Assembly: GCA_024644235.1 (NCBI GenBank)
Contig: JAHELJ010000007.1
Coordinates: forward strand, 89,249-153,248
Source of the DNA: Lewinellaceae bacterium
Lineage (GTDB): Bacteria > Bacteroidota > Bacteroidia > Chitinophagales > Saprospiraceae
Direction of reading: 5' to 3'
Length of the DNA: 64,000 bases
Both the position numbers and the translations under genes were made by a program. Of this stretch, positions 35,507 through 44,122 are shown piece by piece. The stretch's first letter is position 1, and each line of letters starts with the position of its first letter. Under the pieces are notes generated by a model. That model ran no database searches and was not told the origin of the DNA. It saw only the letters and a program-made list of their open reading frames with translations.

Positions 35507-36553
35507 ATGATTAGGCGAGAATTCAACAGGACTGCTGCAGGTTTTCTCGGGAGCCTTGCACTCGGAATAGCAAAACTAGCTTCACAAGGAGCAATAGAAT
35601 CTTTTTCGGTTTTTGATCTCCACAGCCATCCGGCCCTCTTCTTCTTGAAAGGATCGGAGCGATACCCTGGCGATGAGGCATTCGCCGACCGCTTGCAGGA
35701 CATGAAAAAGCATGGGGTGGCAGCGGCATTCTTTAGTTTGGTTGCAGACTGGCCATTGCTGCAGATCACAGAAACCGGGATCATCCCGACCGGCAGATTC
35801 ACGGAAGAAGAAGGCTGGAAGGTCTTCACCGATCAGTTAACGATTCTGAAGGATCTGCTTGAGCTCAGCAAAATTCCCATTGCTATATCTCCTGCCGATC
35901 TGAGAGGTGAATCCGGGCTAACGGCTCTTATAGCCTGTGAAGGGGGTGATTTCCTGGGTGGGAACATTGATAACGTTGCTCGGTCCTACGACCTCGGTGT
36001 ACGTTCCATCCAACTTGTACACTATGCTCCAAACGATCTCGGTGACTTGCAAACATGGAAAGCCGAACATAACGGACTTTCGGAATTTGGACGAGAGGTG
36101 GTTGCAGAAATGAATACGGTCGGCATGCTCATAGATGTTGCCCATGCCTCCGCTAAGACTGTTAAGGATACGGTTGAACTTTCCAGCGCTCCGGTGCTCT
36201 TGTCACACAGCATCTTGAAGACAGAGTCTAATCGACCGATTTCTGCCAGAGCCATCAGTGAAGGACACGCAAGATTGGTTGCCGACAATGGAGGACTGAT
36301 TGGAATGTGGCCTTCAGGCTTTTCCAAATCATTGGAAGAATTTGCGCACCATACCATCAGAATGATCGATGTTGCAGGAGTCGATCATGTTGGTATCGGA
36401 ACGGATATGGATGGAAATTTTCAACCGGTCGTGTCAAATTACCAAGACGTTCTATCCTGGATAGAACTTCTGGAGAAAACAGGGCTCAAGGAGAACGAAA
36501 TTGAAAAAATCACTGCTGAGAATGCACAACGCATTCTTGACGAGGTGCTTTGA
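35507..36553 (+). CDS. Membrane dipeptidase (peptidase M19 family)
   Basis: A 348-residue protein with an N-terminal signal-like stretch after MIRREF. The binuclear zinc site of renal-dipeptidase-like enzymes is visible in order: FDLHSHPALF (HxH), IACEGGD (bridging Glu), IDVAHAS (His), LLSHSIL (His) and GIGTDMDGNF (Asp). Length and order are normal for M19. It cleaves dipeptides, possibly including D-amino-acid or beta-lactam-like substrates. It is coupled to the amidohydrolase upstream. Confidence 0.9.
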   Translation: MIRREFNRTAAGFLGSLALGIAKLASQGAIESFSVFDLHSHPALFFLKGSERYPGDEAFADRLQDMKKHGVAAAFFSLVADWPLLQITETGIIPTGRFTEEEGWKVFTDQLTILKDLLELSKIPIAISPADLRGESGLTALIACEGGDFLGGNIDNVARSYDLGVRSIQLVHYAPNDLGDLQTWKAEHNGLSEFGREVVAEMNTVGMLIDVAHASAKTVKDTVELSSAPVLLSHSILKTESNRPISARAISEGHARLVADNGGLIGMWPSGFSKSLEEFAHHTIRMIDVAGVDHVGIGTDMDGNFQPVVSNYQDVLSWIELLEKTGLKENEIEKITAENAQRILDEVL

Positions 36554-36585
36554 TCTACTTTGAATAATCATGAGGTGGGTTTGCA

Positions 36586-37071
36586 ATGAAAAATAAAATC
36601 CTGGCTGTAATCGCCGGTTGGTTGATTTTTATCGGAATAGATTTTGTATTTCATGGTTCTCTATTTGCTCACTTATGGCGAGAAGAGATCGATGCTTTCA
36701 AATCTCTGGAAAACCTCGCCCTGCTGATTCCGGCTGGATATCTGAGTTTCCTTTTACTTACTATTTTACAGGGATATATTTATTTCCAACTCTTCTCTAC
36801 TCACGTGGAACGAAAAGCATTGTGGAAATTCTCTCTCACATTCTCATTCCTATACAGCCTTAGCGGATTCCTCGGCATGTACTCGTTCTTAGCCATTCCA
36901 ATCAAACATCTCCTGGTCTTTAATTCTATCTATTTCATAGAGTTGCTGTCGGTTCCCTTCGTCATTGATCATGTGGCCCACTCCGCAAGCGCACTCAAGA
37001 TCTTTGGAAGAATCGTTCTTCTATTCTTCCTGCTGATCATCATTGGAATATTATTTCAGAACATGATGTAG
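36586..37071 (+). CDS. Hypothetical membrane protein with about four TM segments
   Basis: A 161-residue protein with hydrophobic segments at about 5-22, 45-65, 85-105 and 140-160 and a short loop (FHGSLFAHLWREEIDAF) after the first. I do not recognise a family. It lies 32 bp after the dipeptidase gene in the same direction. Confidence 0.6.
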   Translation: MKNKILAVIAGWLIFIGIDFVFHGSLFAHLWREEIDAFKSLENLALLIPAGYLSFLLLTILQGYIYFQLFSTHVERKALWKFSLTFSFLYSLSGFLGMYSFLAIPIKHLLVFNSIYFIELLSVPFVIDHVAHSASALKIFGRIVLLFFLLIIIGILFQNMM

Positions 37072-37238
37072 GGATCATAGCTTACACCAAAGGATTCTTA
37101 AGTCAGATGCTAGTAATTGATCCCCACAGAGTGGGATTTGTTTGCTCCTTCGTCGAAAAACTCAAGATGTTCAGCCTTCTAACTATGCCATGATGGCAAG
37201 AAGAGCTATCTAAAAGGGTAAACTCAGACTGTATATTT

Positions 37239-38336
37239 ATGAAGCGCCGATCTTTTAACAAATCGATGATAGCAGCGGCGATATCTGCTTCACTACCATC
37301 ATTCTGGTCATGCTCCTCTAACAGGGAAATTCGGGCCTTGGTTCTCGGTGGTACCAACTTTGTGGGACCCGCCATTGTCAATGCTTTGCAAAATGCCGAA
37401 GTGAACCTCACCTTGTTCAACCGCGGGATTACGAATCCCAACCTGTTTGCTGATGTACCGTTGATAAGGGGGGATCGCGAAAAGGGAGTAGCGGGGTATG
37501 ATCAATTGGGAGAGACAGAATGGGATGTGATAGTTGATGTTTGGCCCGAAAAATCAAAATTGGTTGACGAGGCTACCTCCCGGCTGGCACTACAAACTCA
37601 GCACTATATTTTCATTTCCAGCATCGCGGTGTACAATGATTTTCAGGAAGTGGGTCTACACGAGGATTCAGAAGTCGTTCTACCTCGGGCAGATCGCACG
37701 GTGTGGGACTACGCCGAAGAAAAAATCACGGCAGAGAACCTGGTTCGTGAACGCTTCCCGGACAACCATACGATTGTGCGTGCCGGTGCCATTAAAGGGT
37801 GGCGAGATCCGGCCATGGACTTACTCTATTGGGGTCTAAAGCTTAGACAAAATGAAGATATACTGGCTCCTGGATCTGGGCTTGATCCATTGCAATTCAT
37901 CGACGTAAGGGATGTCGGAAGGCTGGTTGAAACTGGGGTGACAAAGGGCTTGGTCGGCACCTATAATTGTGTTGGACCGTCCCATGAACGACTGCTTTGG
38001 AAAGATTTTCTACAAGAAGCGAAAAACCATTTGAATTCGACGTCACATCTGTATTGGGCTCCCGAGAAGTTCCTTCGGGCGAATGAAGTGTATTCATTTT
38101 CGGATCTACCCCTATGGGCTCCTATTAGTGAAGACCCTGGATTCATGCAGATCAGTAACGACCGGCTGGTGAGTACTGGATACCAATTCACTCCCTGGAC
38201 AGAAACACTTGATGACTGCCTGAATTGGTTCGACGAACAAATAATGGAGATACCAAAATTTGGTTCGGAGGCTTTGGGGTTGGGACTGGACCCTGAGAAG
38301 GAAAGTAATTTAATTGCCTCACTACATAAAGGATAG
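37239..38336 (+). CDS. Exported NAD-dependent epimerase/dehydratase-family protein (extended SDR)
   Basis: A 365-residue protein beginning MKRRSFNKSMIAAAIS, a Tat-like signal ending near a Cys (SFWSCSS), so possibly also lipidated. The SDR core has VLGGTNFVGPAIV (NAD(P) loop), FISSIAVYND (Ser) and the YxxxK pair in WDYAEEKITAE. Extended SDRs modify nucleotide or free sugars; periplasmic members are unusual but known in Bacteroidota beside other exported sugar enzymes. Its last 23 bases are shared with the longest possible reading of the next gene. Confidence 0.85.
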   Translation: MKRRSFNKSMIAAAISASLPSFWSCSSNREIRALVLGGTNFVGPAIVNALQNAEVNLTLFNRGITNPNLFADVPLIRGDREKGVAGYDQLGETEWDVIVDVWPEKSKLVDEATSRLALQTQHYIFISSIAVYNDFQEVGLHEDSEVVLPRADRTVWDYAEEKITAENLVRERFPDNHTIVRAGAIKGWRDPAMDLLYWGLKLRQNEDILAPGSGLDPLQFIDVRDVGRLVETGVTKGLVGTYNCVGPSHERLLWKDFLQEAKNHLNSTSHLYWAPEKFLRANEVYSFSDLPLWAPISEDPGFMQISNDRLVSTGYQFTPWTETLDDCLNWFDEQIMEIPKFGSEALGLGLDPEKESNLIASLHKG

Positions 38337-38397
38337 AGTGAAGAGCATTTACTGGCTTAAGGGTCTATCAGATACCTATCATTGGTGCGGTACTTTG

Positions 38398-39510
38398 ATG
38401 ATATCAATACTCGTGCTGACGAGCGCTTCTTCAAATGGTTTGTTCGGCCAATCTCCTTATGAAAAATTGGTTTTCGGATCATACTCCGTCGGTTTACAAG
38501 TGATTTATGAAATGGATGTAACCCGACCCTATCAAAGCATTGATCGACAGCAGTATGGCAGGCCTTTGCAGATCTGTGTCTGGTATCCCTCAACCGATTC
38601 TTCCTCAACCCAATCACTCTCTCTTTACGATTATCTGAAACTAAAATCTCAAGAACCAGGAGTTGGCTATACTGATATCAGTCAAGCCAAATCGGATTAT
38701 TTTTCCTGGGCCGTTTCTGAAGGAGGAAGCAGAGAGCAAGCAACCCAATTTGACCTGAGTTCTATCAAAATGCGTGCTCGGCATTCCCTTACTCCCGCGC
38801 CGGTCGACGCACCTGTTTTTCTGCTTATGCATGGTTCTGCAATCGATTTCTGCTTCATGGCGGAATATCTGGCAAGCTACGGATTCATTGTTGTGGTAGT
38901 TCCTTCGAAGGGATATTTGAATAAAGCTTTTGATGTCGATGGCAAAGGCTTGGAATCTCAAATTAGAGACTATGAGTTTGCATTGAATGTGGTAAAGTCT
39001 CGCTTTCAAGATGCCAGGAGCGATACGGTCTGTGTCGCAGGATTTAGCTTTGGAGGGCAATCAGCCTTGGGATTTGCCATTCGTCAACCATCCGTTTCAG
39101 CTGTGGTCAGTCTTGACGGCGGCATTGGTTCTTCCTGGGGATCTCGACTCCTGTCCAGTAGCCCTTTCTATGCCTTGGAGATGATCGATCGACCCATTTT
39201 ACATCTTTACAATCCTGCTGACCCATATACAGATTTGAATCCAGTTAAAGGATATGTATTCTCAGATCGACTTCTCGCAGGATTGAGAGATTGTACACAT
39301 TGGCATTTTACATCATTCGGTCTCTTGAATCACCTTATACCCGGACTTTTTGGTCAGGAAAATTCTTCACTTCCCTTTGAAGCTATCCTATACCTGACCA
39401 AAAATTTTCTTGAAGATCCAAGCCTTCCACCCGAACGATTAACAGAGCAATCCTGGGTCTCTGATGTATTGGCAACCCTTGAAAAGTTTAGAGGGTTGAC
39501 CAAAGATTGA
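38398..39510 (+). CDS. Exported alpha/beta hydrolase (dienelactone hydrolase/PAF-acetylhydrolase-like)
   Basis: About 370 residues. The ATG at 38398 gives a signal peptide (MISILVLTSASSNGLFGQ); upstream starts (TTG 38314, GTG 38338) remain possible. LQICVWYPSTDSS and FLLMHGSAIDFCFMAEYLAS are the early strand and oxyanion region, VAGFSFGGQSALGFA the nucleophile elbow (GxSxG), and NPADPYTD with THWHFTSFG the likely acid and His region. The substrate is unknown. It follows the SDR gene in the same direction. Confidence 0.8.
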   Translation: MISILVLTSASSNGLFGQSPYEKLVFGSYSVGLQVIYEMDVTRPYQSIDRQQYGRPLQICVWYPSTDSSSTQSLSLYDYLKLKSQEPGVGYTDISQAKSDYFSWAVSEGGSREQATQFDLSSIKMRARHSLTPAPVDAPVFLLMHGSAIDFCFMAEYLASYGFIVVVVPSKGYLNKAFDVDGKGLESQIRDYEFALNVVKSRFQDARSDTVCVAGFSFGGQSALGFAIRQPSVSAVVSLDGGIGSSWGSRLLSSSPFYALEMIDRPILHLYNPADPYTDLNPVKGYVFSDRLLAGLRDCTHWHFTSFGLLNHLIPGLFGQENSSLPFEAILYLTKNFLEDPSLPPERLTEQSWVSDVLATLEKFRGLTKD

Positions 39511-39522
39511 ACCTTTAATCAT

Positions 39523-39544
39523 CATTCAACTATTTAGTTGAATG
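39523..39544. promoter_or_regulatory. Perfect 22-bp palindrome, probable ArsR-type operator
   Basis: Arms CATTCAACTA and TAGTTGAATG are exact reverse complements around a central TT. The site lies 57 bp before the first gene of the operon that encodes an ArsR-family repressor and overlaps the proposed -33 element. ArsR repressors bind such inverted repeats, so autoregulation is the simplest reading. Confidence 0.7.
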
Positions 39545-39568
39545 TTCGAATGATTTGGTTTACTTTAG
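39538..39568 (+). promoter_or_regulatory. Bacteroidota-type promoter of the ArsR-SRPBCC operon
   Basis: TTG (39538-39540) and TACTTTAG (39561-39568, seven of eight matches to TAnnTTTG) are separated by 20 nt, as expected for Bacteroidota. The TTG lies inside the palindrome, so a bound repressor would block the polymerase. Confidence 0.45.
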
Positions 39569-39600
39569 AGGTCTTTCTTTTAATCCAAAATAATGTAGCA

Positions 39601-39909
39601 ATGAAAGCGGTAAAAGTGGAATACACGGTAAAGCCTGAATATGTGGAACAAAACAAAGCCAACATCCGAAGGGTGATGGAGGCCTTGAAAGACAATCCAA
39701 TTGATGGCATGCAATACTCTACCTATACCGATGCGGAGCATCCAAACTCCTTCATTCATATCAATATGTGTCGTGATGAGGCCACGATGGCTAAGCTGCA
39801 AGATTTGCAAGAGTTCAATGCCTTTCGAATGGCACTCAAAGCAAGTCAGCCCTTATCACCTCCGAAGCAAACCACCCTGTCACTAGTTGGTGCTGGTTTT
39901 GAACTATAA
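39601..39909 (+). CDS. Small dimeric alpha/beta-barrel protein (ABM-like)
   Basis: A 102-residue protein from the ATG at 39601; the frame is open to 39538 but that would cover the promoter. VKVEYTVKPEYVEQNKANIR and DGMQYSTYTD-x-x-HPNSFIHI match the ferredoxin-like dimeric barrel seen in antibiotic biosynthesis monooxygenase-type proteins. It overlaps the start of the ArsR gene, so the three genes form one translationally coupled operon. The function is unknown. Confidence 0.75.
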   Translation: MKAVKVEYTVKPEYVEQNKANIRRVMEALKDNPIDGMQYSTYTDAEHPNSFIHINMCRDEATMAKLQDLQEFNAFRMALKASQPLSPPKQTTLSLVGAGFEL

Positions 39910-40222
39910 AACCGAGGACAAGGTTTTCTCAGCTTTAGCTGATTACAACCGTCGAAAAATTATCGAATTACTCCAGGAAGGAGATTCATCTCTCTTGGAG
40001 CTTGCGAAGCACTTTTCTATTTCATTTCAGGCGCTGAGCAAGCACATCAAAATTCTCGAGGAGGCGGGAGTTGTAACCAAGATTCAGATGGGGAAATTTC
40101 GGATCATTTCTTTGAACCGCGATGCTACAAAGCCACTAATGAAGTGGATATCTCATCACTTCAATTTTTGGAACGAATCCTTTGATAGGCTTTCACAATC
40201 GATTGACAACGCTGAGAAATGA
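39887..40222 (+). CDS. ArsR-family winged-helix repressor
   Basis: About 107-111 residues. The start is a TTG at 39887, with GTG at 39890 and TTG at 39899 as alternatives; all overlap the preceding gene. KVFSALADYNRRKIIELLQE, LLELAKHFSISFQALSKHIK and ILEEAGVVTKIQMGKFRI are the helix-turn-helix and wing of the ArsR family. No metal-binding cysteines are present, so it belongs to the metal-free branch often paired with SRPBCC proteins. The stop overlaps the next start (ATGA). Confidence 0.88.
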   Translation: MVLVLNYKTEDKVFSALADYNRRKIIELLQEGDSSLLELAKHFSISFQALSKHIKILEEAGVVTKIQMGKFRIISLNRDATKPLMKWISHHFNFWNESFDRLSQSIDNAEK

Positions 40223-40665
40223 AAACGGCGACAAGTGTTTACGTCACACGCGACTTTCATTGCCCAGCAGAGGATTTATTCCGGTGGTTGATAGAACCTG
40301 GTCGTATTATTCAATGGTTTGGACCAAAGCATTTATCTGTCACAAAAGCTCACGTTGACTTAATAGCAATGGGCGGATTTTCCTTTAAGATGCGTAAACC
40401 CGATGGTCATACTTTTTTTATCGAAGGCACCTACCTCCAAGTGGATCATTCTCAGCAACTCGTCTTCACCTTGTGTTATCAGGGTCTTGGTACCTCCACT
40501 CCACCGGACAGCGTGGTCTCCATCACCCTTCAAGCAATCGAACCACAATTAACCAGGCTATCCCTGATACAAAAGTTTGAGATCATACCACCGGACATCG
40601 ATTTGCGAACTGAAGCCTGGAAATATATGTTGATTAAACTTGGTCAAAATGTGAAGAACTGTTGA
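40219..40665 (+). CDS. SRPBCC/AHSA1-type protein
   Basis: A 148-residue protein overlapping the repressor gene by four bases. DFHCPAEDLFRWLIEPGRII and QWFGPKHLSVTKAHVDL, GGFSFKMRKPDGHTFFIEGT and a final helix form the helix-grip fold of AHSA1-like proteins. These bind hydrophobic ligands. With an ArsR repressor upstream it is likely the regulated effector. The ligand is unknown. Confidence 0.88.
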   Translation: MKTATSVYVTRDFHCPAEDLFRWLIEPGRIIQWFGPKHLSVTKAHVDLIAMGGFSFKMRKPDGHTFFIEGTYLQVDHSQQLVFTLCYQGLGTSTPPDSVVSITLQAIEPQLTRLSLIQKFEIIPPDIDLRTEAWKYMLIKLGQNVKNC

Positions 40666-40830
40666 TTTCAGCAGGCATGGCAGAGGCTGAGAAAGCCCTT
40701 TGTCGACTACAATAATCTGCCCCTGATCTCTGGTCTAAGTTTCAACGTTTCTCTTTATGAGTTCGTCGAAAATCCCTTGACGTATCCCCTCCGATTATTG
40801 TACATTGAAGTAACTAAAACAAAAAAGACC

Positions 40831-41379
40831 ATGTTCTTGATTCTAATTGCCTTTATAGTAATTATTTCCATTTACGGTGTTGGTGTCTACAATAAACTGG
40901 TTCGAAAGCGATCGATGATGGAGGAAGGGTGGAGTGGCATTGATGTCCAGCTTAAGAAAAGGTATGACCTTATCCCAAATCTGATTGAAACAGTTAAGGG
41001 CTATGCTAAACATGAGCAGGAGACCCTTAATCAAGTAATCGAAGCCCGAAACACGGCATTGAAAGCTGAAGGGATTAAGGCTCAAACCAATGCTGAAAAT
41101 CAACTCAACTCAGCTTTGGCAAATGTTTTTGCTTTAAGCGAAGCTTATCCAGACCTGAAAGCCAATACCAATTTCATCCAGCTACAGGACCAACTATCTG
41201 CCATTGAAGGTGACATCGAAAAATCGAGACGATATTATAATGCTACCGTGCGCGAGAATAACATCATGGTGGAATCCTTTCCGAGCAATATTGTAGCCAA
41301 CATCGCTGGCTTTAACCTGGGTGAATTCTTCGAGATTGAAGAGGCAAGTCAACGCGCTACACCGCAGGTAAAGTTTTAA
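40831..41379 (+). CDS. LemA family protein
   Basis: About 182 residues from the ATG at 40831 (MFLILIAFIVIISIYGVG), one N-terminal membrane segment, then the long helical bundle of LemA: NKLVRKRSMMEEGWSGIDVQ and LKKRYDLIPNLIETVKGYAK, with FNLGEFFEIEE at the end. An upstream extension to 40777 is open but unlikely. LemA is commonly encoded next to DUF2207 or TPM proteins, as here (4 bp apart). Its molecular role is not settled. Confidence 0.9.
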   Translation: MFLILIAFIVIISIYGVGVYNKLVRKRSMMEEGWSGIDVQLKKRYDLIPNLIETVKGYAKHEQETLNQVIEARNTALKAEGIKAQTNAENQLNSALANVFALSEAYPDLKANTNFIQLQDQLSAIEGDIEKSRRYYNATVRENNIMVESFPSNIVANIAGFNLGEFFEIEEASQRATPQVKF

Positions 41380-41383
41380 TCTC

Positions 41384-43075
41384 ATGCGGAAGTTTTTTGT
41401 TCCGCTTCTTTGGCTCGTTCTTTCCAGTTTCAGTCTTCGGGCTCAGCAAGAAAGAATTCTGAATTATGATGTCCAGATCGAAGTAAACCGAGATCGAAGC
41501 ATTATGGTTACTGAATTCATCGAAGTGCAAGTGACCGGCGATGTCATTAAGAGGGGTATTACCCGCAATCTCCCCACCCAAAGGGATCTAAACGGGCAGC
41601 AGGTCGGAGTACGCTATAGTATTAGGGAAGTGGCCAAAAACGGGGAGAAGGAGTCTTATCATACCGAATCGGGAAACGGACAGATGGTCCTTTATCTCGG
41701 TGAAAGAGATGTGTATCTTGATCCAGGGGTCTACACCTACAAAATCCGCTACCGGGTTCCCAACCAGATCGAATTTTATGACGAGTATGATGAAATCTAT
41801 TGGAATGTCATTGGACATGATGTTCAATTTCCTATCGAACAGGCCTCTGCCCGGGTACGTCCACCGCAAGGTGCTACCGTAATCCAGGAGGCTGGATATA
41901 CGGGGTTTTATGGAGACCAGGGAAAGGACTTCCGAGTCACTCAAGAGGGAGAATTCGTCGACTACCGCACCACCCGTACCTTGCAACCCAATGAGGGCTT
42001 TTCGGTAGCGGTAGGCTTCGAAAAAGGATTCGTATCTCAGCCGGGTTTGCTGCAGAGGTTCGGCACATTGATTATCATCTTGCTGGGTCTCACATTCCTA
42101 CTCCCCTACTATTTTATCACTTGGATGCGTTACGGTCAGGATCCGCCCACTCCTCCTTCCTACCCTTTGTGGGATGCCCCGGAAGGTCTTTCTCCTGCTT
42201 CCGTAAATTATGTCCTAAAAGGTACATATGATGTAAAGAGCTTCACGGCATCCGTGATCAGCTTAGCCATAAAGGGCTATCTCCGCATTGAAGAGGTCGT
42301 AAAGAAAGGATTTCTATCAAAGAAGAAACACTTTGACCTGGTGCTGGAGAAAGAAGCAGATGCTGATCTCCCTCCGGAAGAAAAACAACTGCTGGAAAAA
42401 ATATTCCGGCATCAGGATCGAGTAAGCATTGCAGGAAAGTATGATTCCAATATTGAAAACACCTATACCATGCACAAAGGGAGTCTTTCGGCGCAGCACA
42501 GATCATTTCTGCGAAAAGGCGACAACACCCGCTTGCTTTGGATTCCCATTTTGGTGACAATCGTGGTCGGTGCATTTGCAGTCTTCCTCAGTACCCGTGG
42601 AGCGTATATGGAAGGAATCAACATGAGGACCCTCCTCATGTTTATCCCAGCAGCAGCCGGAGGCATTTTCCTGTATGCCTATCTGATAAAACGACCCAGC
42701 GAGGAAAAACTTGATCTGCGCTCTCGCATCAAAGGATTGCAGATGTATCTGGAGCTTACCGAAAAAGATCGGCTCAATCTTTTCAATCCTCCCGAGATGA
42801 CCCCCGAACACTTCGAAAAGGAACTTCCTTATGCTTTCGCTCTGGGAGTCGAACACAAGTGGTCGGAAAAATTCGAGAACATTCTGAAACAAGCTCAATA
42901 TCAACCGAGGTGGCACAACAGCCGGAGCCCGGTCTATTTCTCTAACCACTTTGGCAGGGACTTTTCCAAGAACCTCAGCAGCGCCGCAACCAAGCCCTCA
43001 AAGAGCGGCAGCGGAAGCGGCGGAGGTGGATTCTCTGGTGGCGGTGGCGGCGGCGGCGGCGTCGGGGGATGGTAA
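41384..43075 (+). CDS. DUF2207-family membrane protein
   Basis: A 563-residue protein with a signal peptide ending near LRAQQ, an extracytoplasmic beta domain (LNYDVQIEVNRDRSIMVTEF to about 215), one membrane segment near 227-245, a cytoplasmic region, then two further membrane segments near 385-405 and 413-430. The C-terminus is a Ser/Gly-rich tail typical of the family (residues about 540-563). It partners LemA. The function is unknown. A heptamer repeat array follows directly. Confidence 0.88.
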   Translation: MRKFFVPLLWLVLSSFSLRAQQERILNYDVQIEVNRDRSIMVTEFIEVQVTGDVIKRGITRNLPTQRDLNGQQVGVRYSIREVAKNGEKESYHTESGNGQMVLYLGERDVYLDPGVYTYKIRYRVPNQIEFYDEYDEIYWNVIGHDVQFPIEQASARVRPPQGATVIQEAGYTGFYGDQGKDFRVTQEGEFVDYRTTRTLQPNEGFSVAVGFEKGFVSQPGLLQRFGTLIIILLGLTFLLPYYFITWMRYGQDPPTPPSYPLWDAPEGLSPASVNYVLKGTYDVKSFTASVISLAIKGYLRIEEVVKKGFLSKKKHFDLVLEKEADADLPPEEKQLLEKIFRHQDRVSIAGKYDSNIENTYTMHKGSLSAQHRSFLRKGDNTRLLWIPILVTIVVGAFAVFLSTRGAYMEGINMRTLLMFIPAAAGGIFLYAYLIKRPSEEKLDLRSRIKGLQMYLELTEKDRLNLFNPPEMTPEHFEKELPYAFALGVEHKWSEKFENILKQAQYQPRWHNSRSPVYFSNHFGRDFSKNLSSAATKPSKSGSGSGGGGFSGGGGGGGGVGGW

Positions 43076-43098
43076 TAGACCTACGGTAAATCTGTGAA

Positions 43099-43210
43099 GG
43101 GTGAACGGTCAAGGGTGAACGGTCAAGGGTGAACGGTCAAGGGTGAACGGTCAAGGGTGAACGGTCAAGGGTGAACGGTCAAGGGTGAACGGTCAAGGGT
43201 GAACGGTTAA
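43099..43210. repeat. Eight-unit 14-bp tandem repeat built of two heptamers
   Basis: The unit GGGTGAACGGTCAA is present eight times without gaps. Units one to seven are exact; the last reads GGGTGAACGGTTAA. Each unit is two heptamers, GGGTGAA and CGGTCAA, so the underlying period is seven (consensus GGTSAAN). The reverse complement of this consensus (NTTSACC) forms the tract at 58711-58785. The exactness of seven copies suggests recent expansion, and copy number may vary. Confidence 0.95.
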
Positions 43211-43336
43211 TGGTTTAACAGACAAGAGTGAAGGGTTTATATGACGTATAAACTGTTAGACTTTTCAACCTTAGACTATGCAAACTCGTGACCTTTTACA
43301 CTCTCATCCGGCTGCTGATCCAAACAATCTAGCTAC

Positions 43337-43724
43337 ATGATCTTGATCATTGTACTCTTCGTACTTCCGTGCTAACAGGCCTTTCAAAGGCTACTCCAAT
43401 GGCGTGCTTTATTTCACCGAAGTTGGTTGCTTGATGGGTGAGGGATCCGGCAACAATACCCACCTGGGTAAATTTACTATTGTTATTGAGATCTGCCCCG
43501 ACACACCTCCCGGGGGCACCCTTACAGCCGCAAATGGTGACAATATCAAGGTCGGCTTTCACTATGATGAAGAAGGAGGCCTTCACGCAACAATTACCGG
43601 GGGCACAGGAAGATTCATTAACGCCGAAGGAGAATGGGCCCTATATGGTCCCACAGTGCTTCCAAATGAGCAAAACCAAGGTGGCTTTTTTAAGCACGAA
43701 AGTGACGGATGGATTAAGTACTAG
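43337..43724 (+). pseudogene. Small lipoprotein gene frameshifted just after its lipobox
   Basis: The ATG at 43337 opens MILIIVLFVLPC, a short signal with lipobox-like LPC, but then reaches TAA. The shifted frame, open from 43350, continues with NRPFKGYSNGVLYFTEVGCL, then THLGKFTIVIEICPDT and TITGGTGRFINAEGEWALYG to 43724. Joined, it would be a typical small Bacteroidota lipoprotein of about 125 residues with a GTGRF-type barrel, like the one at 19992. It is either a frameshift mutant or a sequencing error. The downstream frame has no ATG where one would be expected. Confidence 0.65.
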
Positions 43725-44122
43725 GATTTGCTTGTCATCAAGGAAAGATGGGAAGGGTATATCTTGTGGGCTCTTCCAATCTGTTGGTTTGGTATATCTT
43801 CCTTCTTATTTTTGATCAGAATTGCAGAGACCTATTTCTGCTCGTTCCCACCACATTCGTCGATTATGTTTAATGAAGTTCAAGCAAAAAGAAAGAGATC
43901 TTTTTGAGGACCTACCAATTCAATAGATGATTAATAAACTTATAGTAATTTTCTCGTGGATCAAGCAACCCATTTCAAGAATGAGACTTGACGGACAAGA
44001 ATTATGGAATTACAAGGATATCAATGACTAACTACACATCACTATTCTTCTTTCTCTGATAATCATTCTAGGTCCTCGCCGTTCAAAGGGAGCTATTAAC
44101 TCGAAGCACATTACAACGGAAA
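43725..44122. other. Intergenic region, about 400 bp
   Basis: No gene is clearly supported. A 34-codon frame at 43927-44031 begins MINKLIVIFSWIKQPISRM and ends WNYKDIND. I cannot tell whether it is a remnant. No repeats or clear promoter boxes are visible. Confidence 0.4.

Noticed and set aside
43099-43210. CRISPR-like appearance of the 14-bp array
   Set aside because: Units are joined without spacers and are far shorter than CRISPR repeats; no cas gene is nearby.
43927-44031. 34-codon frame in the gap after the broken lipoprotein gene
   Set aside because: Too short and without a recognisable motif to call a gene; mentioned only in the intergenic entry.
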